Shown: positions 37,542-46,947 of the stretch, one piece after another | Layout of the letters: each line of letters starts with the position of its first letter | Position numbering within the stretch: position 1 is the stretch's first letter | From: Bhargavaea sp. CC-171006 | GTDB taxonomy: Bacteria > Bacillota > Bacilli > Bacillales_A > Planococcaceae | Length of the DNA stretch: 64,000 nt | Direction of reading: 5' to 3' | Assembly (NCBI RefSeq): GCF_009761675.1 | Contig: NZ_QUZH01000006.1 | Span: 88,605 to 152,604, forward strand | Program-made: the position numbers and the translations under genes | Notes under the pieces: generated by a model | Told to the model about the DNA's origin: nothing | What the model saw: only the letters and a program-made list of their open reading frames with translations | Database searches by the model: none

Positions 37542-38057
37542 ATGGGGAAAGAACGGGGGAAAGTATGGCTGGGTGCAGCGGGCATTGTCATGAACGGAAA
37601 CGGGGAATGGCTGGTTGTGAAAAAGACGTACGGCGGCCTGAAAGGCAAGTGGTCGTTTCCGGCAGGTTTCGTGGAGCCGGGAGAACGGGCGGATGAAGCC
37701 GCGATTCGCGAGGTGGCCGAAGAAACCGGTATCCGGACCGAGCTCACCGGAATGGCGGGGTTCAGGACAGGCGTACTGAAAGGGGAAGTCAGTGATAACA
37801 TGGCTCTGTTTCTTCTCCGGCCGCTTTCGGATACACAGCCGGTGATTCCTCAGGAACGGGAAATTGCCGAAGCCAGATGGATGACGCCCGGTGAATTGGC
37901 GGCTTCTCCGGATTCGTCACTCCTGATCCATGAGATTGCAGGAGAAGCCGTTGACGGCGGTTTGCCGGAAGTCCGCGGAGCCTGGCCTGGAGACATTTTT
38001 GGATATACCAGTTATAAGTTCTTTTTCCGCAAAGGCGGAACCGATCCTGATTTCTGA
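37542..38057 (+). CDS. Nudix hydrolase
   Basis: 171 residues. The Nudix box is complete: GFVEPGERADEAAIREVAEE plus TGI (about residues 46-68), so it is expected to be an active Mg-dependent pyrophosphohydrolase. The N-terminal strands KVWLGAAGIVMNGNGEWLVVK are typical; specificity cannot be read. The start has a GAGGAGAAGG site. No obvious operon partner. Confidence 0.9.
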   Translation: MGKERGKVWLGAAGIVMNGNGEWLVVKKTYGGLKGKWSFPAGFVEPGERADEAAIREVAEETGIRTELTGMAGFRTGVLKGEVSDNMALFLLRPLSDTQPVIPQEREIAEARWMTPGELAASPDSSLLIHEIAGEAVDGGLPEVRGAWPGDIFGYTSYKFFFRKGGTDPDF

Positions 38058-38139
38058 CAGATTGGTGAACGGGGACCGGCTTGTTGAAAGCAGGTCCCCG
38101 TTCCGGTAAACTGATGAAAGGAAATCGGAGGTTTGCGAA

Positions 38140-38469
38140 TTGGACGGTTCATTATCCATTGTAGAAGTTTTGCTGTCGTTCCTGCTGTTCATGGTCATGT
38201 TCTTCGGGATCGGCTTCCTACTGAATATGCTGCTCCGCATGACATGGCTCATGGCGATCGTCTACCCGATCGTTGTCATCCTGATCGTGGATGAAGTGAG
38301 GGTACTGGACTACTTCACCAGCCCCGGCATGGCTTTCAGCAGCCTTGGGGACAAGCTGGTCTCCCTGCATGCCGCAGATATTGTCATCCTGATCGGTGGC
38401 TTTGTCGGCGCCATCATCGCGGGCATCGTCATGATCATTCTCCGGAGAATGGGCTATAGGATGTTCTGA
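38140..38469 (+). CDS. yuiB: YuiB family putative membrane protein
   Basis: 109 residues, three membrane segments (about residues 8-28, 33-52 and 80-102). TTG start at 38140 with GGAGG 8 bp upstream. Follows the yumB neighbourhood as in B. subtilis. Function unknown to me. Confidence 0.8.
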   Translation: MDGSLSIVEVLLSFLLFMVMFFGIGFLLNMLLRMTWLMAIVYPIVVILIVDEVRVLDYFTSPGMAFSSLGDKLVSLHAADIVILIGGFVGAIIAGIVMIILRRMGYRMF

Positions 38470-38477
38470 CAACAGAC

Positions 38478-38513
38478 AAAAAGCGTTCCGCCTTCAGGCG
38501 GGACGCTTTTTAA
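38478..38513. terminator. bidirectional terminator yuiB / yuiD
   Basis: AAAAAGCGTTCCGCC-TTCA-GGCGGGACGCTTTTTA between converging genes. Confidence 0.92.
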
Positions 38514-38524
38514 TATTTCAACGG

Positions 38525-39001
38525 TCAGAGCAGGAAAGCATACAGGATGACGGACAGGAAAATACCGGTCAGGGCACCGGCATATACTTCACTCGGCTTG
38601 TGCCCGAGGAGGGTTTTCAGCTCCTCAATCTTCTGCTGTTCATCCTTCTGCGGCCATTCCCTGGTCGTCTGGATAAAGTTCCGGAAATCTGTTCGCATCT
38701 GGTTGATGACGACTGCCTGCTGGCCGGCCTGGAAGCGCACGCCCGATGCATCGAACATGACGATGATCGCAAAAACGGCTGAGACCGCAAAGATGGTGGA
38801 ATCAAGGCCATGCTCGAATCCGATGGCTGTCGTCAGCGAGGAGACGGCGGCGGAATGGGAGCTCGGCATGCCGCCGGTGGAAGTGAACAGCCTCCAATCC
38901 ACTTTACGGGTGGCCAGATAATGGATAGGGATCTTGATGAATTGGGCAAAGAATATACTGAACACCGCCACCCATAGTGGAGCGTTTTGAAATAGTTCCA
39001 T
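38525..39001 (-). CDS. yuiD: divergent PAP2-family membrane protein YuiD
   Basis: 158 residues, DUF212 (divergent acid phosphatase/haloperoxidase-like) membrane protein with about four helices. GGMPSSHSAAVSSL is the PAP2-like phosphatase motif and the next motif appears as SGVRFQAGQQA. The ATG at 39001 has AAAGG upstream; the frame is open 11 codons farther. Lipid phosphate phosphatase activity is plausible but unproven. Confidence 0.86.
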   Translation of the reverse strand: MELFQNAPLWVAVFSIFFAQFIKIPIHYLATRKVDWRLFTSTGGMPSSHSAAVSSLTTAIGFEHGLDSTIFAVSAVFAIIVMFDASGVRFQAGQQAVVINQMRTDFRNFIQTTREWPQKDEQQKIEELKTLLGHKPSEVYAGALTGIFLSVILYAFLL

Positions 39002-39120
39002 GCTGGCACAACCTTTCAGGCAGAAGATAATCAAAATTATAACATATCATGGGGAGCCGGCTGACCCGCCAGTCCGTCATTCCGGTATAATGAGGACGAA
39101 AGCTGGATGGAGGGATAAAG

Positions 39121-40629
39121 ATGGAAGTCACTGTACAGAAAAACAGTCTGGAAGGCATTACTGCGGATGTCCTGATCGTAGGGGTTCCGAAACACCCTGA
39201 ACATGTGGAAGGCTGGGAACAGCTGGATGCCCTGTTCGGAGGGGCTCTTACCGGATGGGTACGCTCGGGCGATGTTGCATCTGGACGCAGCGAATACACC
39301 CGAGTGCCGGCCATGCCGGATGCGGGATTCAGCCGAGTCCTGTTTACAGGACTCGGTAATGACAAGACGCTGGATGCTGACGATCTGAGAAAAGTGTTTG
39401 CCGGGGCAGGTAAAGAGCTTCGCAAGATGAAAGCGGAAACGGCTGCTGTCTGGTCTGCTTCTTATACCTCAGGCGATTTTGAGGATGCGGACATTGCTTT
39501 TGCAGCGGCGGAGGGCCTGGGTCTTGGCACTTATGCATTTGAAGATTATAAAACAGGCTCCAATGAGAAACAAGTGGAGTTGCGCGAGGTCACGCTTCTT
39601 TCGGATGCGGGAGCAGACGTGATCAAGCCAGCCTTCGGTGTCGGCCGTGTTTATGCGGATGCAGTCAACGAAGCAAGGGATCTTGTGAACACACCCGGCA
39701 ACATTCTGACTGCTACCGCAATGGCGGACTATGCGGCACGTCTGGCCGAGCAGTATGGATTCGGAATCGAGGTCCTCGGCCGCGCAGAGATGGAAGAGCT
39801 TGGCATGGGTGCCATCCTTGCGGTCAATCAAGGCTCGGTCGAAGAGCCGCGGCTGATCGTCCTGAAGTACGAAGCAACAGAAAACTGGGAAGACGTGGTC
39901 GGCCTGGTCGGCAAAGGGATCACCTTTGATACGGGAGGATACTCGATCAAGACGAAGACCGGCATTGTCGGCATGAAGGGTGACATGGGCGGAGCGGCAG
40001 CAGTGCTCGGCGCAATGCGCATCATCGGTGAACTTCGTCCGAAAAAGAATGTGGTCGCCGTCATTGCCTCGACGGACAATATGATTTCGGGCAGCGCCTT
40101 CAAGCCGGATGATGTCATCACCTCACTGAGCGGCAAGACGATCGAAGTACTGAACACAGATGCCGAAGGACGGCTCGTCCTGGCGGATGCAGTCACTTAC
40201 GCCAAGCAGTCGGGGGCGAATTACCTTGTGGACGTCGCGACGCTCACAGGGGGCGTCATCACTGCTCTGGGCTATGATAAGACCGGGGCGCTATCCAACA
40301 ATGAGGGCTTCTTTGAAACGTTCCTGGAAGCCGCTTCCGAAACCGGGGAGTTCGTCTGGAGGCTGCCGCTTACGGAAAGCGACAAAAAGCGGATCCGCAA
40401 GAGTGACGTGGCGGATCTCAACAACTCTCCGGGAAGCGATGGCCATATGATTTTCGGCGGGGGATTTGTCGGCGAGTTTGCAGAGGACACACCATGGATT
40501 CATCTGGATATCGCTGGAACGTCCGGTGCTTCGTCACAACATGAGCTGGGGCCAAAAGGCGGCACTGGTGTCATGGTGAGGACCCTGGCGACTCTTGTAG
40601 ACCTGATGGCGGAAGAATCAGGGGAATAA
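39121..40629 (+). CDS. pepA: leucyl aminopeptidase (M17)
   Basis: 502 residues, cytosolic two-metal exopeptidase that removes N-terminal residues. The M17 signature NTDAEGRLVLADA and metal/catalytic segments GKGITFDTGGYSIK and KGDMGGAA are intact; the N-terminal macro-like domain spans about residues 1-160. GGAGGGAT site before ATG 39121. Confidence 0.95.
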   Translation: MEVTVQKNSLEGITADVLIVGVPKHPEHVEGWEQLDALFGGALTGWVRSGDVASGRSEYTRVPAMPDAGFSRVLFTGLGNDKTLDADDLRKVFAGAGKELRKMKAETAAVWSASYTSGDFEDADIAFAAAEGLGLGTYAFEDYKTGSNEKQVELREVTLLSDAGADVIKPAFGVGRVYADAVNEARDLVNTPGNILTATAMADYAARLAEQYGFGIEVLGRAEMEELGMGAILAVNQGSVEEPRLIVLKYEATENWEDVVGLVGKGITFDTGGYSIKTKTGIVGMKGDMGGAAAVLGAMRIIGELRPKKNVVAVIASTDNMISGSAFKPDDVITSLSGKTIEVLNTDAEGRLVLADAVTYAKQSGANYLVDVATLTGGVITALGYDKTGALSNNEGFFETFLEAASETGEFVWRLPLTESDKKRIRKSDVADLNNSPGSDGHMIFGGGFVGEFAEDTPWIHLDIAGTSGASSQHELGPKGGTGVMVRTLATLVDLMAEESGE

Positions 40630-40684
40630 TGCCCAGGCCCGGGCGGGCTTCCGGCATAGGATAGCGAGGAAAGGGGGGAGGCTA

Positions 40685-40891
40685 ATGCCTCGTTACCATC
40701 GCTATCCCAACTGGAGAGGAGGAAGCGGATTGTTCTTTGGACCGTTTCTCGGAGGATTCGCAGGAAGCCTGCTCGGAGACCTGTTCTGGTCCGGAGGCCG
40801 TTATCCATACTATGGCGGCTATAGAGGCTATCCTTACTACGGCGGCTATGGGCCTTATCCATTCTATGGAGGGTACCCGTATTATTGGTAA
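40685..40891 (+). CDS. small glycine/tyrosine-rich repeat protein
   Basis: 68 residues. The first half GGSGLFFGPFLGGFAGSLLG is a glycine-zipper-like apolar stretch; the second half is built from short repeats of YPYYGGY / YPFYGGY. The ATG at 40685 follows AGGGGGGAGG and a terminator follows at once, so it is a real single-gene transcript. Resembles small Bacillales proteins with YGG repeats, some found in spore coats or as membrane-associated peptides; no function can be assigned. Confidence 0.7.
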   Translation: MPRYHRYPNWRGGSGLFFGPFLGGFAGSLLGDLFWSGGRYPYYGGYRGYPYYGGYGPYPFYGGYPYYW

Positions 40892-40894
40892 TTC

Positions 40895-40931
40895 AAAAAA
40901 AGACTTCTGCGAAATCCGCAGAAGTCTTTTA
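40895..40931. terminator. bidirectional terminator of the YGG gene and mrp operon
   Basis: AAAAAAAGACTTCTGCG / CGCAGAAGTCTTTT with A and T runs, between converging units; the mrpG stop is just beyond. Confidence 0.92.
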
Positions 40932-40932
40932 A

Positions 40933-41289
40933 TTATTTGGTTTCCGATTGACGGATATCTTCCGCCAGCTCATCTTTGACGGTCAGCTCACTCGGCTTGA
41001 CGCCGGCAAAGTAGGCGGCCCGTGCCATCATATGCCCCCCGACGGGAGCGGTGATGAAGAGAAAGAGGATTCCGAGGAGGATCCTCGGGTTGAAGTGATC
41101 CTCTACCAGCCAGAAGTGCAGAAAGACGGAGAGCAGGATTCCCAGCACCCCCACCGTGGAACTCTTTGAAGCCGCGTGTGCACGGGTGTAGGGGTCGGGA
41201 AACCGGTGCAGTCCGACCGCCGTTACAAGGGTGAAGACGACACCGACAATCAATGGTATTGCCACGATAAGATTAATCAGAATCTCCAC
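40933..41289 (-). CDS. mrpG: Mrp Na+/H+ antiporter subunit G
   Basis: 118 residues, three membrane helices, MnhG/MrpG family (HRFPDPYTRAHAASKSSTVG is diagnostic). Seventh and last gene of the mrpABCDEFG operon; overlaps mrpF by 17 bp. Needed for assembly and activity of the hetero-oligomeric antiporter. Confidence 0.95.
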   Translation of the reverse strand: MEILINLIVAIPLIVGVVFTLVTAVGLHRFPDPYTRAHAASKSSTVGVLGILLSVFLHFWLVEDHFNPRILLGILFLFITAPVGGHMMARAAYFAGVKPSELTVKDELAEDIRQSETK

Positions 41290-41554
41290 GGTCGAAAACC
41301 TCTCCTTTCTCTATGAACTTGGAGAAGGCGACCGTCCCGATAAAGGACAGGATGGCGAGCAGCAGGATGATCTCCAGATAAAGGTTCGTTCCGACAAGGA
41401 CTGACAGCAGGGCGATTACAGATATGAGTGTGACGCCCATGGCATCCAACGCGATGACGCGGTCCGGGGCGGTGGGTCCTTTGATCAGGCGGTACACGAA
41501 CAGGGCCATGGAGACAACAATCAGGACAAGGGATACCCAAAACAGGATAGTCAA
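41273..41554 (-). CDS. mrpF: Mrp Na+/H+ antiporter subunit F
   Basis: 93 residues, three membrane helices, MnhF family with RLIKGPTAPDRVIALDAMGV. Overlaps mrpE by 4 bp and mrpG by 17 bp. Confidence 0.95.
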   Translation of the reverse strand: MTILFWVSLVLIVVSMALFVYRLIKGPTAPDRVIALDAMGVTLISVIALLSVLVGTNLYLEIILLLAILSFIGTVAFSKFIEKGEVFDRGDSD

Positions 41555-42030
41555 GGCCGGCTCACCTCCATAATGGCTTTCTCGAACGAATCCCGTATGG
41601 ACGCGACTGCCTCGTCCACATCGTCAATATGAAGCGTATGGACATAAAGAGTCTTTTTGTCTTCCGAGACGTTCATGACAATCGTGCCCGGCGTCAGGGT
41701 GATCAATGCCGACAACAGGGTGATCTCCCAGTCGTTCGTCAGCTTCGTCGGGTATCGGAAGATGGCGGGCTGGATACCAAGTTTCGGTTTGATGACAAGC
41801 ATGAACACCTGGACATTGGCCAGCCACAGTTCTTTGAAGAACAAAAGCACCAGTTTGATGATAGACCAGATCCGCTTGATGTAGACGGGCCCCGGGAAGA
41901 AGCGGCGCATCATCAGGATCAGCAGCAGACCAAGTAACCATCCAATGATGAATGTGGATGCATCGAATGAATTAAGTATGAACATCCAGGTGAATGCCAG
42001 GATGAAGTTAAGCAAAATTTGAAAGGCCAT
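41551..42030 (-). CDS. mrpE: Mrp Na+/H+ antiporter subunit E
   Basis: 159 residues, MnhE family: two N-terminal membrane helices and a cytosolic part with LTPGTIVMNVSEDKKTLYVH. Starts 7 bp after mrpD and overlaps mrpF by 4 bp. Confidence 0.94.
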   Translation of the reverse strand: MAFQILLNFILAFTWMFILNSFDASTFIIGWLLGLLLILMMRRFFPGPVYIKRIWSIIKLVLLFFKELWLANVQVFMLVIKPKLGIQPAIFRYPTKLTNDWEITLLSALITLTPGTIVMNVSEDKKTLYVHTLHIDDVDEAVASIRDSFEKAIMEVSRP

Positions 42031-42037
42031 GATCCAT

Positions 42038-43528
42038 CTACTCCTTTAACACCGCATCGATATAGATCGATGGCTGGTGGAGGATTTCCGCGGCATCCCA
42101 CATGAGCGGACGGAGCCATTCCGTGCCGACCCCGTACATGACGGTCAGGGCGGTCACGATAACGGCCGGGATGAGAAGGCCGCGGTAAACACCCGCCGTA
42201 GTCCCTTTGACCGGTTTCGGCTCTCCCCAGAACGCATGGATGAAGATTCGGATGACAGATAGCAGAACGAGCAGGCTGGATGCCAGGATAATAATCCCGC
42301 CCCATAGGTTGTCAGCCTCGAATGCACCTTGCACGATCAGGAGTTTTCCGAAAAAGCCGCTGAGCGGCGGGATGCCCGCCAGGCCGAACGCTGCGATGAG
42401 CCATGTCCAGGCCAGGCCGGGATAAGTCTTCATAAGACCGCCCATTTCCCTTAAATTCGATGTGCCGGTAATGGCGATAATGACACCAATGAGCATGAAG
42501 AGCCCCGCTTTGATCAGCATGTCATGGATCAGGTAGAACACCGCGCCTTCCAGTCCGGCCATGTTCATCTGAGCCACACCGAATAGGATGACCCCTACAG
42601 CGATGATGATATTGTAAATCACGATCTGTTTCAGGTCATAGTAGGCGAGCGCTCCGATGCAACCGGCAATGACTGTGAGAACCGCAAGGATCATCAGCAA
42701 TTCATGGGTGAAGCCCGGATCATGAGGGAACAGCAGCGTAACAGTCCTCATAATCGCATAGACGCCAACTTTCGTAAGCAATGCCCCGAACAGGGCGAGC
42801 ACCGGTACTGGCGGTGCCGCATACGAGCTGGGCAGCCAGAAATAAAGCGGGAAGATGGCGCCCTTGAGTCCAAAGACAAGAATCAGCATCACGGCGATGA
42901 CAGTGAGAATTCCGCTTTGGCCGATTTCCGAGACCTTTGCCGAGATGTCGGCCATGTTGAGTGTCCCGGTTACAGAGTACAGCATCGCGACCGTAGTCAC
43001 GAAGAATGCAGAAGAGACAATGTTCACGAGTATGTATTTGATCGATTCCCGGAGCTGACGTTTCTCGCCGCCCAGAACAATCAGGACATAAGACGCCATG
43101 AGGAGCACTTCAAAGAAGACGAACATATTGAAAATATCGCCTGTTGTGAAGGCACCGTTCACGCCTGTCAGCATGAACATCATCGCAGAATAGTACAGGT
43201 TTTTTTCCCGGCCTTTGCCGATGGATCTGAAGCTGTAGAAAACGATCGCCAGAGTGATCAGGTTAGAAGTCAGCACAAGTCCCGCTGATAGCGGATCCGA
43301 CACCATCGTGATGCCGAAAGGCGCTGGCCAGCTTCCCAGTGTGACCGCCTGGACCCCGTCCCGAAGCACAACCGAGACGAGCACTGTTGAGGCGATGACG
43401 GAAGCGATCATGCCCGTGACGGTGACCGCCCGCTGTGCGGTGATCCGCTTCGGGAAGAACAGAAGGATCATGGCCGTCAGGAACGGGATCAGGACCGGAA
43501 ATAACAGGAGGTTAGTCATGTTCGTCAT
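42038..43528 (-). CDS. mrpD: Mrp Na+/H+ antiporter subunit D
   Basis: 496 residues, about 14 membrane helices, homologous to NuoN/NuoM of complex I. Proton-path features include FEVLLMASYVLIVLGG (Glu of TM5) and LKGAIFPLYFWLPSSYAAPP with the lysine of TM7. Part of the ion-translocating core with MrpA. Overlaps mrpC by 17 bp. Confidence 0.95.
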   Translation of the reverse strand: MTNMTNLLLFPVLIPFLTAMILLFFPKRITAQRAVTVTGMIASVIASTVLVSVVLRDGVQAVTLGSWPAPFGITMVSDPLSAGLVLTSNLITLAIVFYSFRSIGKGREKNLYYSAMMFMLTGVNGAFTTGDIFNMFVFFEVLLMASYVLIVLGGEKRQLRESIKYILVNIVSSAFFVTTVAMLYSVTGTLNMADISAKVSEIGQSGILTVIAVMLILVFGLKGAIFPLYFWLPSSYAAPPVPVLALFGALLTKVGVYAIMRTVTLLFPHDPGFTHELLMILAVLTVIAGCIGALAYYDLKQIVIYNIIIAVGVILFGVAQMNMAGLEGAVFYLIHDMLIKAGLFMLIGVIIAITGTSNLREMGGLMKTYPGLAWTWLIAAFGLAGIPPLSGFFGKLLIVQGAFEADNLWGGIIILASSLLVLLSVIRIFIHAFWGEPKPVKGTTAGVYRGLLIPAVIVTALTVMYGVGTEWLRPLMWDAAEILHQPSIYIDAVLKE

Positions 43529-43853
43529 TTCCTTTCAGTAAAGTCATATTGTCCGTCTCGAGTTCCTGGTACGCGCGGTATGCCATCACGAGGAACAGCG
43601 CCGTTACACCGAAACTGATGACAATCGCCGTCAGGATAAGAGCCTGGGGAAGGGGATCCACGAAATCCGTCACCCCGTCCGCAAGAACCGGGGGAGCGGA
43701 GCCCTCGAAGCCTCCCATTGTCAGGATGAGCAGATGCGCCCCGTGGCTCAACAGGCCGGTTCCGATGATGACCCGGAGCAGGCTCCTGGACAGAAGCAGA
43801 TAAACGGCGGCCATAAAGAGAAAGCCGATGATGACCGACATGAGAATTTCCAT
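43512..43853 (-). CDS. mrpC: Mrp Na+/H+ antiporter subunit C
   Basis: 113 residues, three membrane helices, NuoK homologue (GTGLLSHGAHLLILTMGG; DPLPQALILTAIVISF). Its ATG shares one base with the mrpB stop. Confidence 0.95.
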   Translation of the reverse strand: MEILMSVIIGFLFMAAVYLLLSRSLLRVIIGTGLLSHGAHLLILTMGGFEGSAPPVLADGVTDFVDPLPQALILTAIVISFGVTALFLVMAYRAYQELETDNMTLLKGNDEHD

Positions 43854-44275
43854 TAGTCATCACTTCCAATCGAAAGAATGATATTCATCGTCGCGCCGAC
43901 AACGACCAGGTAGACCCCGAGGTCAAACAGCATGGCCGAGTGAAGGGAGGTTTCCCCGAACAGCGGCAGCTTGAAGTAATCGTACGCGTGGGTGAAAAAC
44001 GGGACATCGAACAGAATGGATGCAGACGCAGTTCCGAGTGCAAGGATGAGTCCGATTCCGATGATGACCGTGTAGTTGAAAGGCAGTGCCTTTTTGACCG
44101 TACGGATATCGAAAGCCAAGAGCAGAAGGACGAGTGCCGATGCGGTCAGCAGGCCGCCGACAAACCCTCCTCCTGGTGTGTAGTGGCCCGCAAAGAAGAT
44201 ATGGATCGCAAACAGGAAGATTATGAAAAACACGACTTTTGTCGTCGTCTGGATGATGACATCACTGTTTTTCAC
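43853..44275 (-). CDS. mrpB: Mrp Na+/H+ antiporter subunit B
   Basis: 140 residues, four membrane helices, MnhB family (FAGHYTPGGGFVGGLLTASA). GTG start at 44275 with a GGGGGA site; overlaps the end of mrpA by 14 bp. Confidence 0.95.
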   Translation of the reverse strand: MKNSDVIIQTTTKVVFFIIFLFAIHIFFAGHYTPGGGFVGGLLTASALVLLLLAFDIRTVKKALPFNYTVIIGIGLILALGTASASILFDVPFFTHAYDYFKLPLFGETSLHSAMLFDLGVYLVVVGATMNIILSIGSDD

Positions 44276-46679
44276 CGGAATCCCCCTTTCGTGTGAGACG
44301 GAGGCGGATCAGGCCGAGAATCCCGATCGCCGCTATGGACAGGACGGCAATTTCAAATAGCGTATCAAAACCACGATAGTCAACAAGGATGACGTTGACT
44401 ATGTTTCCGCCGCCCGCTTCAGAATAGACCGTGTCTTTGTAATACTGCGATATGGACGGCAATGCTTTCTGTGATGCGGAAGACATCGCAAGCAGGGCCA
44501 TCATGAGGCCGACCGCAGCGGCGATCAGCGCATTGCCGACACGGAACTTCCGTTTTTCGTCATGCCGGCTCATCTTCGGAAGGTGATAGAACGCCAACAG
44601 GTAGAGGGCGACAGATACGGTTTCGATGACGAGCTGGGTCAGCGCAAGATCCGGCGCCTTGAAGGTGACGAACAGGAGAGCGACCACATAGCCTGCCGCT
44701 CCAAGAGCGATGATGGCCGTCAGGCGCTTTCGGGCGACAAGTGTCGTTACAACAGAGGCGACGAGTACAAGCAGCAGTCCGACTTCCGCAGGTCCGATCG
44801 GCGCAGTTCCCTCAAAGGAGACTTGGAACGCATCTTTCGCGATCATCGAACCAAGCACGATGATGACAATTCCGGAGAACATATAGATCAGGTAGCTCCG
44901 GATCTGTCCGTCCATATAGGAGCGGGACAGGCGGTTCATGCCGCTTTCTGCGAAATACATGGAGGAATCATAGAACTTGTTGAGTGTCAGGTACTCAGGG
45001 AAGGCCCGGTAAAGTCCTTGCCATTTCGGCAGGAGCCAGTAAAGGACCAGTCCTGCGATGACAATGCCGATTGTCATCATCAGTTCAGGCGTGACATGGC
45101 CGTGCCAGGCGGCTACATGGACATCAACATCTGCCGGAGAGTTGTACATAAATGGCTGCACGGCAGCAACTGCGGGTTTGACGATCCAGTCCCCGATAAA
45201 ATTCGGAACGAAGAAGATGGCTACGACAATCAGGCCAAGCACTGCCGGAGAGACAAGCATGCCTGCAGGTGCCTCATGTGCCGATTTCGGCAGCAGATCC
45301 GGCTTGTGTTTTCCTGTGAACGTACGCAATACAAAATAGAAGCTGTAAATGAACGTGAACACGCTGGCAATCCATGCAACCACCAGAAGCACGGTTCCCC
45401 AGGAAGCAGGAGCGAACAGGTCAAGTTCTCCCAAACTCAGCATTCCTGTCAGGAATAGTTCCTTGCTCAGGAAGCCACCGAACGGAGGCAGACCCGCCAT
45501 GGAAAGGGAACCGACCAGGGCGATTGTGAAAGTAACGGGCATGAGGGCCATGAGGCCGCCAAGCTTCCGGATATCACGGGTACCCGTTTCATGGTCCACG
45601 ATACCCGCAATCATAAACAGGCTGCCCTTGAATGCGGCATGGTTCACGAGGTGGAAGATAGCGGCGAAGCCGGCGTACTTGAACATTGTTTCTGCAGCAC
45701 CATCCACGTGGAAAGCAGCTGCGGCCGCACCCAGCAGGGACATGATCAGCCCCAGCTGACTGACAGTCGAGAAAGCCAGAATGCCTTTCAGGTCAGTCTG
45801 CTTCACCGCAAAGAAGGATCCCCAGAACAGGGTGAGCACACCGATTGAAGTCACTAGCCACACCCAGATTTCAGATGCCGCAAAAATTGGCGTGAAGCGC
45901 GCAACCAGATAGAGACCCGCTTTGACCATGGTCGCGGAGTGGAGATACGCACTGACCGGAGTAGGCGCTTCCATCGCGTCCGGAAGCCAGATATAGAACG
46001 GGAACTGGGCGGATTTTGTGAACGCCCCCAGAAGGAGGAGTACTAGTGCCCATGTGAAAAGAGAATGTTCTGCTAATTCGGGGGCCATTGATACGAGTTC
46101 GCGAACCGAGAATGTTCCTCCCATGATGTAAAGAAGAACGAAGCCCCCGAGCATCATGAGACCGCCAAAGACAGTGATCAACATTGATTTGAGCGCACCA
46201 AAGCGCGACTTGTCCCTCGTATACCAGTAACCGATAAGCAGGAACGACGAAATCGACGTCAGTTCCCAAAAACCGTAGAGGGCGATCATGTTGTCTGACT
46301 GGACGACCCCTAGCATGGCCGTCATGAACATGAGCAGGTAGACGTAGAAGTTACCGAGCCTTTCCTTTTCCTTATCAAGGTAGAAAATCGAATAAAGAAC
46401 CACCAAAGATCCAATTCCCGTGATAAGTAGTGAGAAAAGCAGACTAAGGCCGTCTATGTATGAAGTGAGTGTAATACCATATGACGGAATCCAGGCCAAT
46501 TCACCTATATGGACCCCGCCGTCTTTCACTTGGGGCAGGAAGCCCAAATAGTAGATAAACAGCAACACCGGCACGGCAAGCACGAACCAGCCGGTATGGA
46601 TACCCCGCAGCCGGTTTGCCAGGAATGGGACGAACAGAGCGGCTATGACCGGTGCGAATAACAACAGCACGGATATCAA
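44262..46679 (-). CDS. mrpA: Mrp Na+/H+ antiporter subunit A
   Basis: 805 residues, the largest subunit: NuoL-like proton-antiporter domain (about residues 1-500, with MIALYGFWELTSISSFLLIG and QFPFYIWLPDAMEAPTPVS) plus C-terminal MrpA-specific and MnhB-like helices (APDLALTQLVIETVSVAL). The frame opens six codons earlier with a TTG, but AAAGGAGG lies between that codon and the TTG at 46679, so 46679 is the start and the length equals the ~800-residue family. Mrp expels Na+ for H+ and supports pH and salt tolerance. Confidence 0.95.
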   Translation of the reverse strand: MISVLLLFAPVIAALFVPFLANRLRGIHTGWFVLAVPVLLFIYYLGFLPQVKDGGVHIGELAWIPSYGITLTSYIDGLSLLFSLLITGIGSLVVLYSIFYLDKEKERLGNFYVYLLMFMTAMLGVVQSDNMIALYGFWELTSISSFLLIGYWYTRDKSRFGALKSMLITVFGGLMMLGGFVLLYIMGGTFSVRELVSMAPELAEHSLFTWALVLLLLGAFTKSAQFPFYIWLPDAMEAPTPVSAYLHSATMVKAGLYLVARFTPIFAASEIWVWLVTSIGVLTLFWGSFFAVKQTDLKGILAFSTVSQLGLIMSLLGAAAAAFHVDGAAETMFKYAGFAAIFHLVNHAAFKGSLFMIAGIVDHETGTRDIRKLGGLMALMPVTFTIALVGSLSMAGLPPFGGFLSKELFLTGMLSLGELDLFAPASWGTVLLVVAWIASVFTFIYSFYFVLRTFTGKHKPDLLPKSAHEAPAGMLVSPAVLGLIVVAIFFVPNFIGDWIVKPAVAAVQPFMYNSPADVDVHVAAWHGHVTPELMMTIGIVIAGLVLYWLLPKWQGLYRAFPEYLTLNKFYDSSMYFAESGMNRLSRSYMDGQIRSYLIYMFSGIVIIVLGSMIAKDAFQVSFEGTAPIGPAEVGLLLVLVASVVTTLVARKRLTAIIALGAAGYVVALLFVTFKAPDLALTQLVIETVSVALYLLAFYHLPKMSRHDEKRKFRVGNALIAAAVGLMMALLAMSSASQKALPSISQYYKDTVYSEAGGGNIVNVILVDYRGFDTLFEIAVLSIAAIGILGLIRLRLTRKGDSGEKQ

Positions 46680-46741
46680 GAATGTTCCTCCTTTCAATAG
46701 TGGTGATCCGATAGTTATTCGGTAAATAGGTAACAGGACTA

Positions 46742-46770
46742 ATTATAACCCAATTGTAAAGCGGTTGCAT
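46742..46770 (-). promoter_or_regulatory. candidate promoter of the mrp operon
   Basis: On the minus strand a perfect TATAAT (46747-46742) with a weak ATGCAA -35 (46770-46765), 17-bp spacer; leader ~55 nt to mrpA. Confidence 0.5.
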
Positions 46771-46880
46771 TGAAGAAACTGGGGCTATTCACCGATTGCA
46801 GTACCTTGGAACCGAGTTCTTCCTATATTAAAAAAGCTCCAGAAAAACCACAGTGAAATCTTTTTGAACATCACACAAAT

Positions 46881-46912
46881 AAAAACGTCGCGCAGCAAAT
46901 GCTGCGCGACGT
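46881..46912 (-). terminator. terminator after the MFS gene
   Basis: On the minus strand ACGTCGCGCAGCA-TT-TGCTGCGCGACGT followed by TTTT. Confidence 0.9.
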
Positions 46913-46947
46913 CATTCACTTGATATGGAGTTGCAGAACTACAGTCA

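Noticed and set aside
46755..46771. TGTAAAGCGGTTGCA near the mrp promoter as a CcpA cre site
   Set aside because: Has one base too many between the arms and the centre CG is out of phase with the cre consensus.
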